NCBI RefSeq assembly: GCF_014982975.1
Contig: NZ_JADCKL010000003.1
Location: forward strand, 124,001-188,000
Length of the DNA: 64,000 nucleotides
Direction of reading: 5' to 3'
Source: Claveliimonas monacensis
GTDB lineage: Bacteria > Bacillota > Clostridia > Lachnospirales > Lachnospiraceae
Below are positions 43,017-52,700 of the stretch, piece after piece (position 1 is the first letter of the stretch; each line of letters begins with the position of its first letter). The position numbers and the translations under genes are program-made. The notes below the pieces were generated by a model. That model was given only the letters and a program-made list of their open reading frames with translations, did no database searches and was not told where the DNA came from.

Positions 43017-43937
43017 ATGGAAGACAGATTTGCGCTGCTCATTGATGCGGACAATGTATCATCCAAATACATTGAGCCTATACTGGATGAGCTTTCAAAA
43101 TATGGAAACGTAACGTATAAAAGAATTTACGGAGACTGGACAAGCACCAACAATGCGGGGTGGAAGGATGAGCTTCTCAACAATTCCATTACGCCGATCC
43201 AGCAGTTCAGCTACACACACGGAAAGAATGCAACGGACTCGGCCATGATCATTGACGCCATGGACATGCTGTACACAAGTGAGTTGGAGGGATTCTGCCT
43301 TGTGTCCAGCGACAGTGATTTCACAAAGCTGGCCAGCCGGCTCAGGGAGAGCGGAAAGACTGTCATTGGAATGGGGGAAAATAAGACGCCGGCGCCTTTC
43401 AGAAAGGCGTGTGACATTTTTACCGTGCTGGAGCTCCTTCTGGAGGACAGCATGAGCGAGAATGATGCGGTGGCCAGAAGCCAGATTGAAGAGGCTGTGA
43501 TCCGGATTATTACCGAAAACCAGAATGATGACAGGGAGACCGGCCTGGGTGAGGTGGGAAGCCGCCTTGTGAAGATGTATCCGGATTTTGATGTGCGGCG
43601 GTATGGGTACAGCCTTCTGTCCAGATTCCTTGAGTCTTTCCCCAAGCTGAAACTGATACAGTCCGGATCCCAGATCACAGTGACGCTTTTTGAGGACAAG
43701 AGTAAAAAAGAGCGGATCGAGGAGTTTATCCTGAAGCAGATCCGGGACAGCGGAAAACATGGCATTTTCCTGAGTGTTCTGGGGAACAGGATCCGAAACA
43801 AGTTCGGGGACTTTAAAGTGAGAGATTACGGATACTCCCAGTTCAAACAGTATATCCAGAGTTTCCCCGGCGTGCATGTGCTGGATGACGGAGAGCATAA
43901 CAGAGTCATTTACAGCAAAAGGGATGAGCATAAATGA
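43017..43937 (+). CDS. NYN-domain ribonuclease-like protein with two LOTUS (OST-HTH) domains
   Basis: The 306-residue protein has an N-terminal NYN/PIN-like domain (residues ~5-145) with acidic residues in LLIDADNV (D10, D12), DSAMIIDAMDM and SSDSDFTKLA, the expected metal-binding nuclease centre. The C-terminal part carries two LOTUS repeats, about 165-230 (LGEVGSRLVKMYPDFDVRRYGY) and 238-300 (LSVLGNRIRNKFGDFKVRDYGY), which bind RNA, including G-quadruplexes in some members. It is probably an RNA-targeting nuclease. ATG 43017 follows GGGGAGGT; a TATAAT lies at 42962. It overlaps the next gene by 4 bases. Confidence 0.87.
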   Translation: MEDRFALLIDADNVSSKYIEPILDELSKYGNVTYKRIYGDWTSTNNAGWKDELLNNSITPIQQFSYTHGKNATDSAMIIDAMDMLYTSELEGFCLVSSDSDFTKLASRLRESGKTVIGMGENKTPAPFRKACDIFTVLELLLEDSMSENDAVARSQIEEAVIRIITENQNDDRETGLGEVGSRLVKMYPDFDVRRYGYSLLSRFLESFPKLKLIQSGSQITVTLFEDKSKKERIEEFILKQIRDSGKHGIFLSVLGNRIRNKFGDFKVRDYGYSQFKQYIQSFPGVHVLDDGEHNRVIYSKRDEHK

Positions 43938-44854
43938 AAATAGACGGACTTTTTGACCTCCAGGTTATGATGTTTTTACTCATGGCTGTGGGGGTCGTCT
44001 TAAGAAAAATGAACATTATTACAAAAGAGGGGAAGGGCATGCTGACGGATCTGGTCATTGATCTGATCCTACCCTGCAATATCATATCCGCCTTTTACAT
44101 GCCTATGGACCACTCTGTGTTTGTGTCAGGAGTGGAGATCCTTATAATTTCTATCCTGATCCAGATTTTCTGCACTTTTATCAGCGGAATACTTTACAGG
44201 AAGGTGCCGAAGGAGAAAAGGATGGTCCTGCAGTACGCCACAGTCTGCTCCAATGCGGGTTTTCTTGGCAATCCGGTGGCGGAAGGGCTGTACGGCTCGG
44301 TTGGTCTTCTCTATGCCTCTGTGTATCTGATCCCCCAGAGGATCGTCATGTGGTCGGCAGGGGTATCCTATTTTACAGAGTGCCCCAGCAAAAAAGAAGT
44401 GGTAAAAAAGGTACTGAAGCATCCCTGCATCGTGGCAGTAGAGATCGGCATTGTACTGATGGTGACCCAGGTACAGCTTCCGGGATTTTTGAGCTCTGCC
44501 ATAGAAAATGTGGGAGGGTGTACTACAGCCATCACCATGATGCTGATCGGAACGATCCTGACAGATGTGGATATGCGTCATATCCTGACCCGGACCACAG
44601 TGGCTTATTCTTTCATCCGCCTGGCCTTTATCCCTGCCGTTGTGTTTGCGGGATGCTGGCTGGCGAACATCGATTCTGTGGTGGCCGGCGTTTCTGTGAC
44701 CCTGGCAGCCATGCCGGCTGGTACGACCACAGCGATCCTTGCCATGAAGTACCATGGAGATGAGGAATTTGCCACGCAGTGTGTGGTGCTCACCACCATG
44801 TTGTCCATGGCTGCGATCCCCATTTGGAGCCTGATCATACACAGCGCGCTGTGA
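43934..44854 (+). CDS. AEC (auxin efflux carrier) family transporter
   Basis: The 306-residue protein has about 10 membrane helices with the family's inverted-repeat layout: MFLLMAVGVVLRK at the start, the conserved CSNAGFLGNPVAEGLYG segment, and the second-half MPAGTTTAILAMKY. Bacterial AEC proteins export or import organic acids such as malate; the substrate is not predictable. The start overlaps the NYN gene stop (ATGA), so both are in one operon although no functional link is evident. Confidence 0.87.
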   Translation: MKIDGLFDLQVMMFLLMAVGVVLRKMNIITKEGKGMLTDLVIDLILPCNIISAFYMPMDHSVFVSGVEILIISILIQIFCTFISGILYRKVPKEKRMVLQYATVCSNAGFLGNPVAEGLYGSVGLLYASVYLIPQRIVMWSAGVSYFTECPSKKEVVKKVLKHPCIVAVEIGIVLMVTQVQLPGFLSSAIENVGGCTTAITMMLIGTILTDVDMRHILTRTTVAYSFIRLAFIPAVVFAGCWLANIDSVVAGVSVTLAAMPAGTTTAILAMKYHGDEEFATQCVVLTTMLSMAAIPIWSLIIHSAL

Positions 44855-44866
44855 CAGTTATATCCA

Positions 44867-45502
44867 TTATTTGACAAGGTCCGGCAGCTCCCGTATAGAA
44901 GATATGGATGCAAACGAATCTTCTTCGTTCACCTGTCCAAATCCATACGAGGCGAAGATAAAAGGAATGCCCGCGTAGGCTGCAGCCGTCTGATCCCCGG
45001 CAGTATCTCCCACATAGCAGGTACTGCCGGGGATATTTCTGTCTATGACAAGCCGGATGTTTTCGCCCTTTGTCTTTTTCGTATTTCCGAAGCATTCGAT
45101 GTCGGTGATATATTTTTCCAGTCCGGTCTTGCGGAGAAAGAGTTCAATATAACCGCTCTGGCAGTTGCTGACAATGAAGAGCCGATGGCCTTTAGAAAGA
45201 GTGGCAATCGTTTCCTGGATACCCGGGTAGAGGGGCGGCACTTCCAGTTCTTCCAGAAATTCGTCTTCATATCTGCAGCAGGCTTCCATCAGTATATCTC
45301 TTTGATCCAGTGGAAGATGAGGAAAGAGATCCTGTGCGATCACGTCCATTGTCTTCCCGAATTCGTTTTTCAGCTGCTCTCCTGTGATGCCGGCGGGAGG
45401 ATAACCAAGTACCTCCACCGCATAATTCCAGGAGTCGGCTACAGTTTTGGTGGTATCCCACAAAGTTCCGTCCACATCAAATATAATATTTTCAAATTTC
45501 AT
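44867..45502 (-). CDS. HAD-family hydrolase (phosphoglycolate phosphatase-like)
   Basis: The 211-residue protein has the four HAD motifs: the nucleophile Asp9 and acid Asp11 in FDVDGTLWDT, the Ser/Thr of FIVSNCQSG, the lysine region around FGNTKKTKG and the YVGDTAGD acidic pair. The alpha-helical cap between residues ~20 and 90 is of class C1, as in Gph/PgmB. It should dephosphorylate a small phosphorylated metabolite. GGAAAGGAA lies before the ATG. Only 12 bases separate its end from the convergent AEC gene. Confidence 0.88.
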   Translation of the reverse strand: MKFENIIFDVDGTLWDTTKTVADSWNYAVEVLGYPPAGITGEQLKNEFGKTMDVIAQDLFPHLPLDQRDILMEACCRYEDEFLEELEVPPLYPGIQETIATLSKGHRLFIVSNCQSGYIELFLRKTGLEKYITDIECFGNTKKTKGENIRLVIDRNIPGSTCYVGDTAGDQTAAAYAGIPFIFASYGFGQVNEEDSFASISSIRELPDLVK

Positions 45503-45628
45503 AATGGTTTCCTTTCCCGAAAGTAAAAATTCTTATTCCAGTCTAACATAACTTCCTGTGTTTTGGGAGAAATATTGTGCAGTTTTACAGGGAAACCAGC
45601 GTCAGTTTGGGGAGGAGAAATAAAAAAG

Positions 45629-45657
45629 TTGACAGTGAGGAAAGTTTATAGTAGAAT
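45629..45657 (+). promoter_or_regulatory. Promoter of the SleB-like hydrolase gene
   Basis: TTGACA (45629-45634), a 17-base spacer and TAGAAT (45652-45657). The resulting leader of about 95 bases is very AT-rich and contains two GTAATAT copies. Confidence 0.7.
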
Positions 45658-45758
45658 AGCCGGCGTAACATTTTTGTAATATTCGTAATATGCACGAAAT
45701 AAAATGCATATAAATATAAAATAAATGTAAGAATATTGCAGGAGATCAGGAGGAGTAT

Positions 45759-46391
45759 ATGAATTTAATGAGGACAAAAAGGCTGTTTTGTGCTGCGGCT
45801 GTTATGACAGCATGTACGCTTTATACAGCTGGATTTACCAGTTATGCTATGTCGCCGGACCAGGGGAGAGATGGAGGCATGCTCACTGGAGATGAAAGTG
45901 TGCTTACAGATGAGATCGCTCAGGCTATGACAGCATCTGCCAGACAGATCGCTGAGGAGAAGAAGATCCAGCGAAAAGAGGAGCTGAAAGCACAGGCGGA
46001 AGCCGAAAGGCAGGCGGAAGAGGCCAGAAAGGCGGCTGAGGAGGCGGCCCGGCAGGCCAGGGAGGCAGATCAGAGACTGCTGGCTGCCCTGATATTCTGC
46101 GAGGCTGGAAATCAGCCATATGAGGGGCAGGTAGCTGTAGGAGCGGTTGTCCTGAACAGGGTGAACAGCGGCGTTTATCCGGGTTCCATCCGGGAAGTGA
46201 TCTACCAGTCCGGCCAGTTTGGCCCGGCCATGACAGGATGGCTGGACCAGGTTCTTGCAAACGGCAGCTACACCCAGACGGCTATGCAGGCTGCGGCGGA
46301 CGCTATGGCAGGCAGCGATCCGGTAGAGGGCTGTCTTTCTTTTGGAAATGGAAACTATGGCATCCGCATAGGAGCGCACTATTTTCACTAG
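45759..46391 (+). CDS. SleB-like cell wall hydrolase with coiled-coil linker
   Basis: The 210-residue secreted protein has a signal peptide (basic start, hydrophobic 10-26, cleavage near SYA), an Ala/Glu/Lys coiled coil (about residues 65-105) and a C-terminal Hydrolase_2/SleB domain. The catalytic glutamate is expected in IFCEAGNQPYEGQVAVG, and the domain ends in GIRIGAHYFH. SleB-type enzymes are lytic transglycosylases that open cortex or wall peptidoglycan. A role in spore germination is possible, but similar proteins act in vegetative cells. CAGGAGG lies before ATG 45759. Confidence 0.87.
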   Translation: MNLMRTKRLFCAAAVMTACTLYTAGFTSYAMSPDQGRDGGMLTGDESVLTDEIAQAMTASARQIAEEKKIQRKEELKAQAEAERQAEEARKAAEEAARQAREADQRLLAALIFCEAGNQPYEGQVAVGAVVLNRVNSGVYPGSIREVIYQSGQFGPAMTGWLDQVLANGSYTQTAMQAAADAMAGSDPVEGCLSFGNGNYGIRIGAHYFH

Positions 46392-46473
46392 TAGAAAAGT
46401 AAATACAACATAAATGAGAGAAATTCTCAAATAAATGATTGGTAATCCATCTTTTTTCTGGTACGATACATAT

Positions 46474-46491
46474 AGTTAGTTTTTGCTAACT
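46474..46491. promoter_or_regulatory. Inverted repeat before enolase
   Basis: AGTTAG and CTAACT arms are separated by six bases. The arms resemble the GTTAGT-type boxes of the iron island at 54 kb. No T-run follows, so a protein-binding site is likelier than a terminator. Confidence 0.35.
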
Positions 46492-46503
46492 GTGTGTGAA
46501 TAA

Positions 46504-47877
<1,374 letters not shown>

Positions 47878-47903
47878 ATCAGTGATAACATTTTCTCCTT
47901 TTG

Positions 47904-47944
47904 GGCAGGACTGTCTGCGGGGATTCCCGGACAGCCTGCCTTTT
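47904..47944 (+). terminator. Terminator of eno
   Basis: An 11-bp stem with one bulged A (47904-47915 with 47930-47940) is followed by TTTT. Confidence 0.82.
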
Positions 47945-48012
47945 CTGCGTCCATTTTAGCAGTTGATTTTATGTATTGCGATTATAATTTAATGTTTATC
48001 ATTAAAAATATG

Positions 48013-48040
48013 TTGAAATACATAAATGGAATGCTATAAT
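48013..48040 (+). promoter_or_regulatory. Promoter of the DUF2975-HTH operon
   Basis: TTGAAA (48013-48018), a 16-base spacer and a consensus TATAAT (48035-48040) lie about 45 bases before the ATG. Confidence 0.6.
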
Positions 48041-48085
48041 AAAGATAACTACAAGGCAGAACTGAAAGGGAAGGAGGAATATCTT

Positions 48086-48589
48086 ATGGATGAGAAGATC
48101 AGGATGGACTGTAGCAGGGAAACGAAGGTCAGCGGCAGGAGAAGGTTTCGTGTATTGCTTGTGTGCACGCTGCTCTATGTGGTAGTTTTGTCTGTTTCTG
48201 TATTTATGTACCTGCCAGATCTTTTTGACAGGAATGCGTGGAGTGAGATGGGGGTAAATATTTTTCTGTGGAGACTGACCGTGTCGCTGCTGGCATGGAT
48301 CTGGTCGGCGGTACTGATCTGTATCCTTGTGCGGATGCATAAAGGCAGAGGACCTTTTGGAGGAGAGATAAGTCTGGGTATGTATATAACAGGAGCGGGA
48401 CTCATGCTGGTGGCATTTCTTTTTCCGTTTATAAAGGGGTATACCATTGAGATGGGACTGTTTATACAATTTGGAGAGTATTTTACCATAGATGGTTTCC
48501 CGTTCGTTATAGGCCTCCTGTGTCTGATCCTTGGCTATGTCCTCCGGATCGGGGTGGGCTACCAGAAGGAAATGGAACAAACGATATAG
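48086..48589 (+). CDS. DUF2975-type membrane protein
   Basis: The 167-residue protein has four membrane helices (about residues 23-44, 62-84, 103-123 and 140-160) and a Gly-containing loop (GRGPFGGEISLGM). Its size, helix pattern and the adjacent small HTH gene match the DUF2975/YoaS type, of unknown function. ATG 48086 follows AAGGAGG; 20 in-frame upstream codons overlap the promoter and are excluded. It is co-transcribed with the regulator 22 bases downstream. Confidence 0.75.
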   Translation: MDEKIRMDCSRETKVSGRRRFRVLLVCTLLYVVVLSVSVFMYLPDLFDRNAWSEMGVNIFLWRLTVSLLAWIWSAVLICILVRMHKGRGPFGGEISLGMYITGAGLMLVAFLFPFIKGYTIEMGLFIQFGEYFTIDGFPFVIGLLCLILGYVLRIGVGYQKEMEQTI

Positions 48590-48611
48590 ATTCAGATAGG
48601 AGGTGGAAGAG

Positions 48612-48833
48612 ATGGCTATTATACTTCGGCTTGACAGGGTCATGGCGGACCGGAAAATGTCTCTGAACGAACTGTCGGAAAGAGTGGGGATTTCCAATGT
48701 AAACCTGTCCAACTTAAAGACTGGAAAGGTGAAGGCGATCCGCTTTTCCACTCTGGATGCTATCTGTGATGTGCTGGACTGCCAGCCCGGCGATATACTG
48801 GAATACCAGCGGGAAGAGCCGCAGGGCAGATAA
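48612..48833 (+). CDS. XRE-family HTH regulator (YozG-like)
   Basis: The 73-residue protein is a single Cro/C1-type helix-turn-helix: MSLNELSERVGISNVNLSNLKTG contains the two recognition helices, followed by FSTLDAICDVLDCQPGDILEY. It matches the YozG group, always paired with DUF2975 membrane proteins, and probably represses its own operon or relays a membrane signal. AGGAGG lies 7 bases before ATG 48612; GTG 48603 is too close to it. Confidence 0.9.
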   Translation: MAIILRLDRVMADRKMSLNELSERVGISNVNLSNLKTGKVKAIRFSTLDAICDVLDCQPGDILEYQREEPQGR

Positions 48834-48857
48834 AGGAGAAAATGATCAGATTGTAAA

Positions 48858-48880
48858 GGGCGGGCTTCTGTTCCCGCCCT
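48858..48880. terminator. Hairpin between convergent genes
   Basis: A perfect 7-bp GC stem (48858-48864 with 48873-48879) has an 8-base loop. T-runs on both sides are short, so it is a modest terminator. Confidence 0.5.
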
Positions 48881-48912
48881 CCTGCATCTATATTATGCAA
48901 TTATGGGGGTAA

Positions 48913-49392
48913 CTAAGATATTTTGGTTTTCAGATATTCGACGTCAGTCTTTAAAGTAGAAACGACTTCCACCAGCAGATTGATGGTGCTTTGCTCTGAC
49001 CTTACGACAACTTTGTTTTCCAGATTTCTGATGCGGGTACTCAGTTCAGTATAGTGTTCTTCTGCCCGTTCCTGGATCCGGTCTACCTCAGTGAGTATCA
49101 TATTCTCTGACTCTCTAAGTTCATCTTTCGTCACCATTTTTTCCTCAAAGTTTTTAAAGCAGACAGCTACGCTGGTTTCAAGAGCCTTCAGTTCATCTTT
49201 GGTAGCCATTTTAGCCTCAAGAGCCTTCAGCTCATCTTTGGTAGTAACTTTGGCTTCAAGGGCTTTCAGCTCATCTTTGGTAGCCATTTTAGCCTCAAGG
49301 GTTTTCAGGTCATCCCTGGTAGTCATGTCCAGGATATCTTCTTTTGTCACCATATGTTGTGCTATATATCGGAGCAGTTCATCATTTGACAT
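48913..49392 (-). CDS. Coiled-coil protein with tandem 13-residue repeats
   Basis: The 159-residue protein is almost wholly helical. Residues ~20-70 hold four repeats of 13 residues on the pattern MATKDELKALEAK, encoded by 39-base units at 49182-49337. The rest is a heptad coiled coil (ILTEVDRIQERAEEHYTELSTRIRNLE). There is no signal or membrane segment. Comparable small repeat proteins in Lachnospiraceae have no known role; oligomerisation or a scaffold is the natural guess. GGAGGTG precedes the ATG. Confidence 0.7.
   Translation of the reverse strand: MSNDELLRYIAQHMVTKEDILDMTTRDDLKTLEAKMATKDELKALEAKVTTKDELKALEAKMATKDELKALETSVAVCFKNFEEKMVTKDELRESENMILTEVDRIQERAEEHYTELSTRIRNLENKVVVRSEQSTINLLVEVVSTLKTDVEYLKTKIS
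49182..49337 (-). repeat. Four tandem 39-base repeats inside the coiled-coil gene
   Basis: Units at 49182-49220, 49221-49259, 49260-49298 and 49299-49337; the first three are close, the last has diverged. Each encodes 13 residues in phase, so changes in copy number would keep the frame. Confidence 0.85.
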
Positions 49393-49647
49393 ATGTATTC
49401 ACCTCCTAAAGGGAAATGTTAGCAGGAAACTCAGAAGTTTACGTAAAAATCTGTGAAATAAGTATAGCATGAGCGAGGGAAAAATGCCAGAGATAACCTC
49501 TTAAAAATTCCATAATATTTTTTCTGCCTATGGATTTTCAGTTTCTATACGCTTTTTACAAACCCATAAGGAACGCGTCCGGGCTTTCATCTCTATGAGA
49601 AGAAGATTGGGAAAGAAAACAGAGACGAAATGATGCAGGCATATGTA

Positions 49648-49676
49648 TTGACGTTGGGAAACACGCTCATTATAAT
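49648..49676 (+). promoter_or_regulatory. Promoter of the large ABC transporter gene
   Basis: TTGACG (49648-49653), a 17-base spacer and a perfect TATAAT (49671-49676). Confidence 0.75.
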
Positions 49677-49706
49677 TTACCTTAAGTCTATTTTTCTGGG
49701 GAGAGA

Positions 49707-49733
49707 CGGTGATCTTTAGCGATAAGATCACCG
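49707..49733 (+). promoter_or_regulatory. Perfect inverted repeat in the ABC gene leader
   Basis: A 10-bp perfect stem (49707-49716 with 49724-49733) has a 7-base loop, lies about 25 bases after the predicted transcription start, and has no T-run. It may be an operator or a structured leader. Confidence 0.5.
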
Positions 49734-49771
49734 TATAAATATTTACGGAAAAGAAGGAGACGGGATGATTC

Positions 49772-52700
49772 ATGCTTCAGATCAAAGACATCTGTAAAGA
49801 ATACAGGACCGGGAGTCTGGTGCAGAAAGCGCTGGACCATGTAAGCCTGAACTTAAGAGACAACGAATTTGTGGCTATCCTGGGACCGAGCGGATCAGGA
49901 AAGACTACGCTTCTGAATATTATTGGAGGTCTGGACCGATACGACAGCGGCGACCTGGTCATCGGATGCGTGTCAACCAAAAAATATAAGGACAGGGACT
50001 GGGATTCCTACCGCAATCACACTATCGGTTTTGTGTTCCAGAGTTACAACCTTATTGCGCACCAGACTATTCTGGCCAATGTAGAGCTGGCTCTCACCAT
50101 ATCCGGCATCGGCAAGGCAGAGCGGCGGCAGAGGGCAGCAGATGCCCTGGCTATGGTGGGGCTGGGAGAGCAGCTGCACAAAAAGCCGAACCAGTTGTCA
50201 GGAGGGCAGATGCAGCGGGTGGCCATTGCCAGGGCTCTGGTCAATAATCCGGATATTCTGCTGGCAGATGAGCCCACCGGCGCGCTGGACAGTGATACAA
50301 GCGTGCAGGTTATGGAACTGCTGCGGAAAGTGGCAAAGGACCGGCTTGTGGTCATGGTGACGCACAACCCGGAGCTGGCCCAGGAGTACGCGACCCGCAT
50401 TGTGAGGCTCAGGGACGGAAAGATCCAGGAAGACTCAGACCCCTATGAGGTGGATGAGAGCAAAATGGAGGAGCCGGAGCACAGAAATCTGGGGAAGACA
50501 TCCATGTCATTTCTCACGGCTCTGTCTCTCAGTTTCAACAATCTGCGGACGAAAAAGGCCCGCACCATCCTTACCTCTTTTGCGGGATCTATCGGCATCA
50601 TCGGTATTGCTCTTATACTGGCCCTCTCTACTGGGGTCAATGATTATATCCAGAATATGGAGGAGGAGACGCTCTCGGAGTATCCGCTGGAGATCCAGAG
50701 CACGGGAGTTGACCTCTCTTCTATGGTGGACACGGGAGCTGGAGGTCAGGGAGAGTCCGGGGAGGTGAACGTCATCCAGATGGTGACAGATACGTTTTCC
50801 AGGATGGACTCCAATGACCTGGAGTCGCTGAAAGAGTATTTTGAGAGCGGTGAAAGCGGTATTGAGGACTACACAAACGCAGTGGAATACAGCTACAATG
50901 TGACGCCTCAGATCTATAAGATAAACGACAGCCAGGTGCGCCAGGTAAACCCGGACCACTCTTTTGACGCTCTCGGGTTTGGCTCGTCCTCCAGTTCCAG
51001 CAGTATGATGTCCTCCATGATGAGCACAGATGTGTTTTACGAGATGCCGGAAAACGCCTCCCTTTATGAGAGCCAGTATGACGTGAAGGCAGGGAGATGG
51101 CCGGAAAACTACAATGAGTGTGTGGTAGTCCTGACCCAGGGGGGCAGCATCAGCGATATGCTGCTCTACACGCTGGGGCTGCGGGATCCCCTGGAACTGG
51201 ATGAGATGATCCAGCAGTTTCTGAATGAAGAAGATGTAGACACGCCGGAGAGTGTGGGAACCTACTCCTACGATGACATGATCGGAACAACCTTTAAACT
51301 GGTAAACAGTGCGGATTACTATGTCTATGACAGTCAGTATCAGGTGTGGACGGACCGGTCCGGTGATCAGTCGTATATCCGGGATCTGGCAGAAAACGGA
51401 GAGGACCTGACTGTGGTGGGCGTCGTGCAGCCTGCAGAGGACGGCAACGCCATGATGCTCCAGTCCGGTATCGGATACCCGGCTGCCCTGACAAAGCACC
51501 TGGTAGAGGAGGCCGAGGACAGCCAGATCGTCCAGCAGCAGCTCGCCAATCCGGATATCGATGTGTTCTCCGGCGAGCCCTTTGGAGAAGAGAGCAGCCA
51601 GGGGCTGGATCTGGAATCCATGTTCACTGTCAATGCAGAAGAACTGCAGAATGCCCTTTCCTTTGACGCTTCTGCCATGACGGAGGGGCTTTCCGGCTCT
51701 ATGGGGCTGTCGGACAGTTTGAGCGGAGGAACGATGGACCTGTCCAAAATGATCGACCTGAGTGCCATAGAGGCGCAGCTGCCGGCCATGGATGGTTTCG
51801 ACCTGTCAGAGCTGGGCGAGTCTATGGATTTTACTGTCACACCGGCACAGCTCAGCAGTCTGGCGGAAGGTCTGCTGAATGGGTATCAGGCCTATGCTTC
51901 CCAGAATCCTGCCACAGATTACACAAAGCTTGGAGAAGCTTTTGTCACCTATCTGAACACGGACGAGGCACGGGCCATTCTGGAGGAAAACATCCGGGAG
52001 ATCATCCAGGCAGGCGGCGGGGCTACTGTCACGGCAGAGCAGCTGCAGGACCTGCTGACAAGGGTGCTGGAAGGATACAGGGCGTATGCCCAGGCAAACG
52101 GATGGACGGACAGTGAGCGCTTTGATGAATACCTGATGGTCTATCTGCAGACAGAAGAGGCGCGGGTGATCCTGGAGAGCTGGGCAGGGGAAGTGTTTTC
52201 ATCTGGTATAGAGATTGACATTACCGAGGAACAGCTCCAGAAGCTTGCCAGCGAGCTGGCTGCAGGGTATCAGCTCTATGCGTCGCAAAATAACCTGCCG
52301 GATCCCTCAAAGATACAGGAGAGCTTCCTTGCTTATCTGGGGACAGAGCAGGCCCGGCAGCTGATGACAGCAGCGCTTGCCGGTATGCTGGACACGGAGG
52401 CTCTGGAGCAGCAGCTTACAGGCGCAGTCCGGAGTTATATGGCTTCTGTCATGGAGAGTGGGACCGCCCAGGCGCTGGAGGGACAGATCACGGCGGCTGT
52501 ACAGACCATGATGGGACAGATCACATCCGGCATGGAGAGCGCTATGCGCACGGCGGCAGCGCAGATCGGTAATAATATACAGAATGCCCTCAGCGTTGAT
52601 CCGGAGGCGTTCCAGAATGCTTTTGAGATGAATATGGATGAGACGGAGCTGGCGGAATTGCTCATGTCCTTCCAGTCCACAGAGACTGCCTCCTGCGATG

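Larger units (their letters stand above)
49393..49771. other. Intergenic region before the large ABC gene
   Basis: Nearly 380 bases hold the binding site and leader of the coiled-coil gene on one side, and the promoter (49648-49676) and hairpin (49707-49733) of the ABC gene on the other. I see no additional gene. Confidence 0.5.

Noticed and set aside
49182-49337. Short tandem repeats as a CRISPR array
   Set aside because: The units are contiguous without spacers and lie in frame inside a coiled-coil gene.
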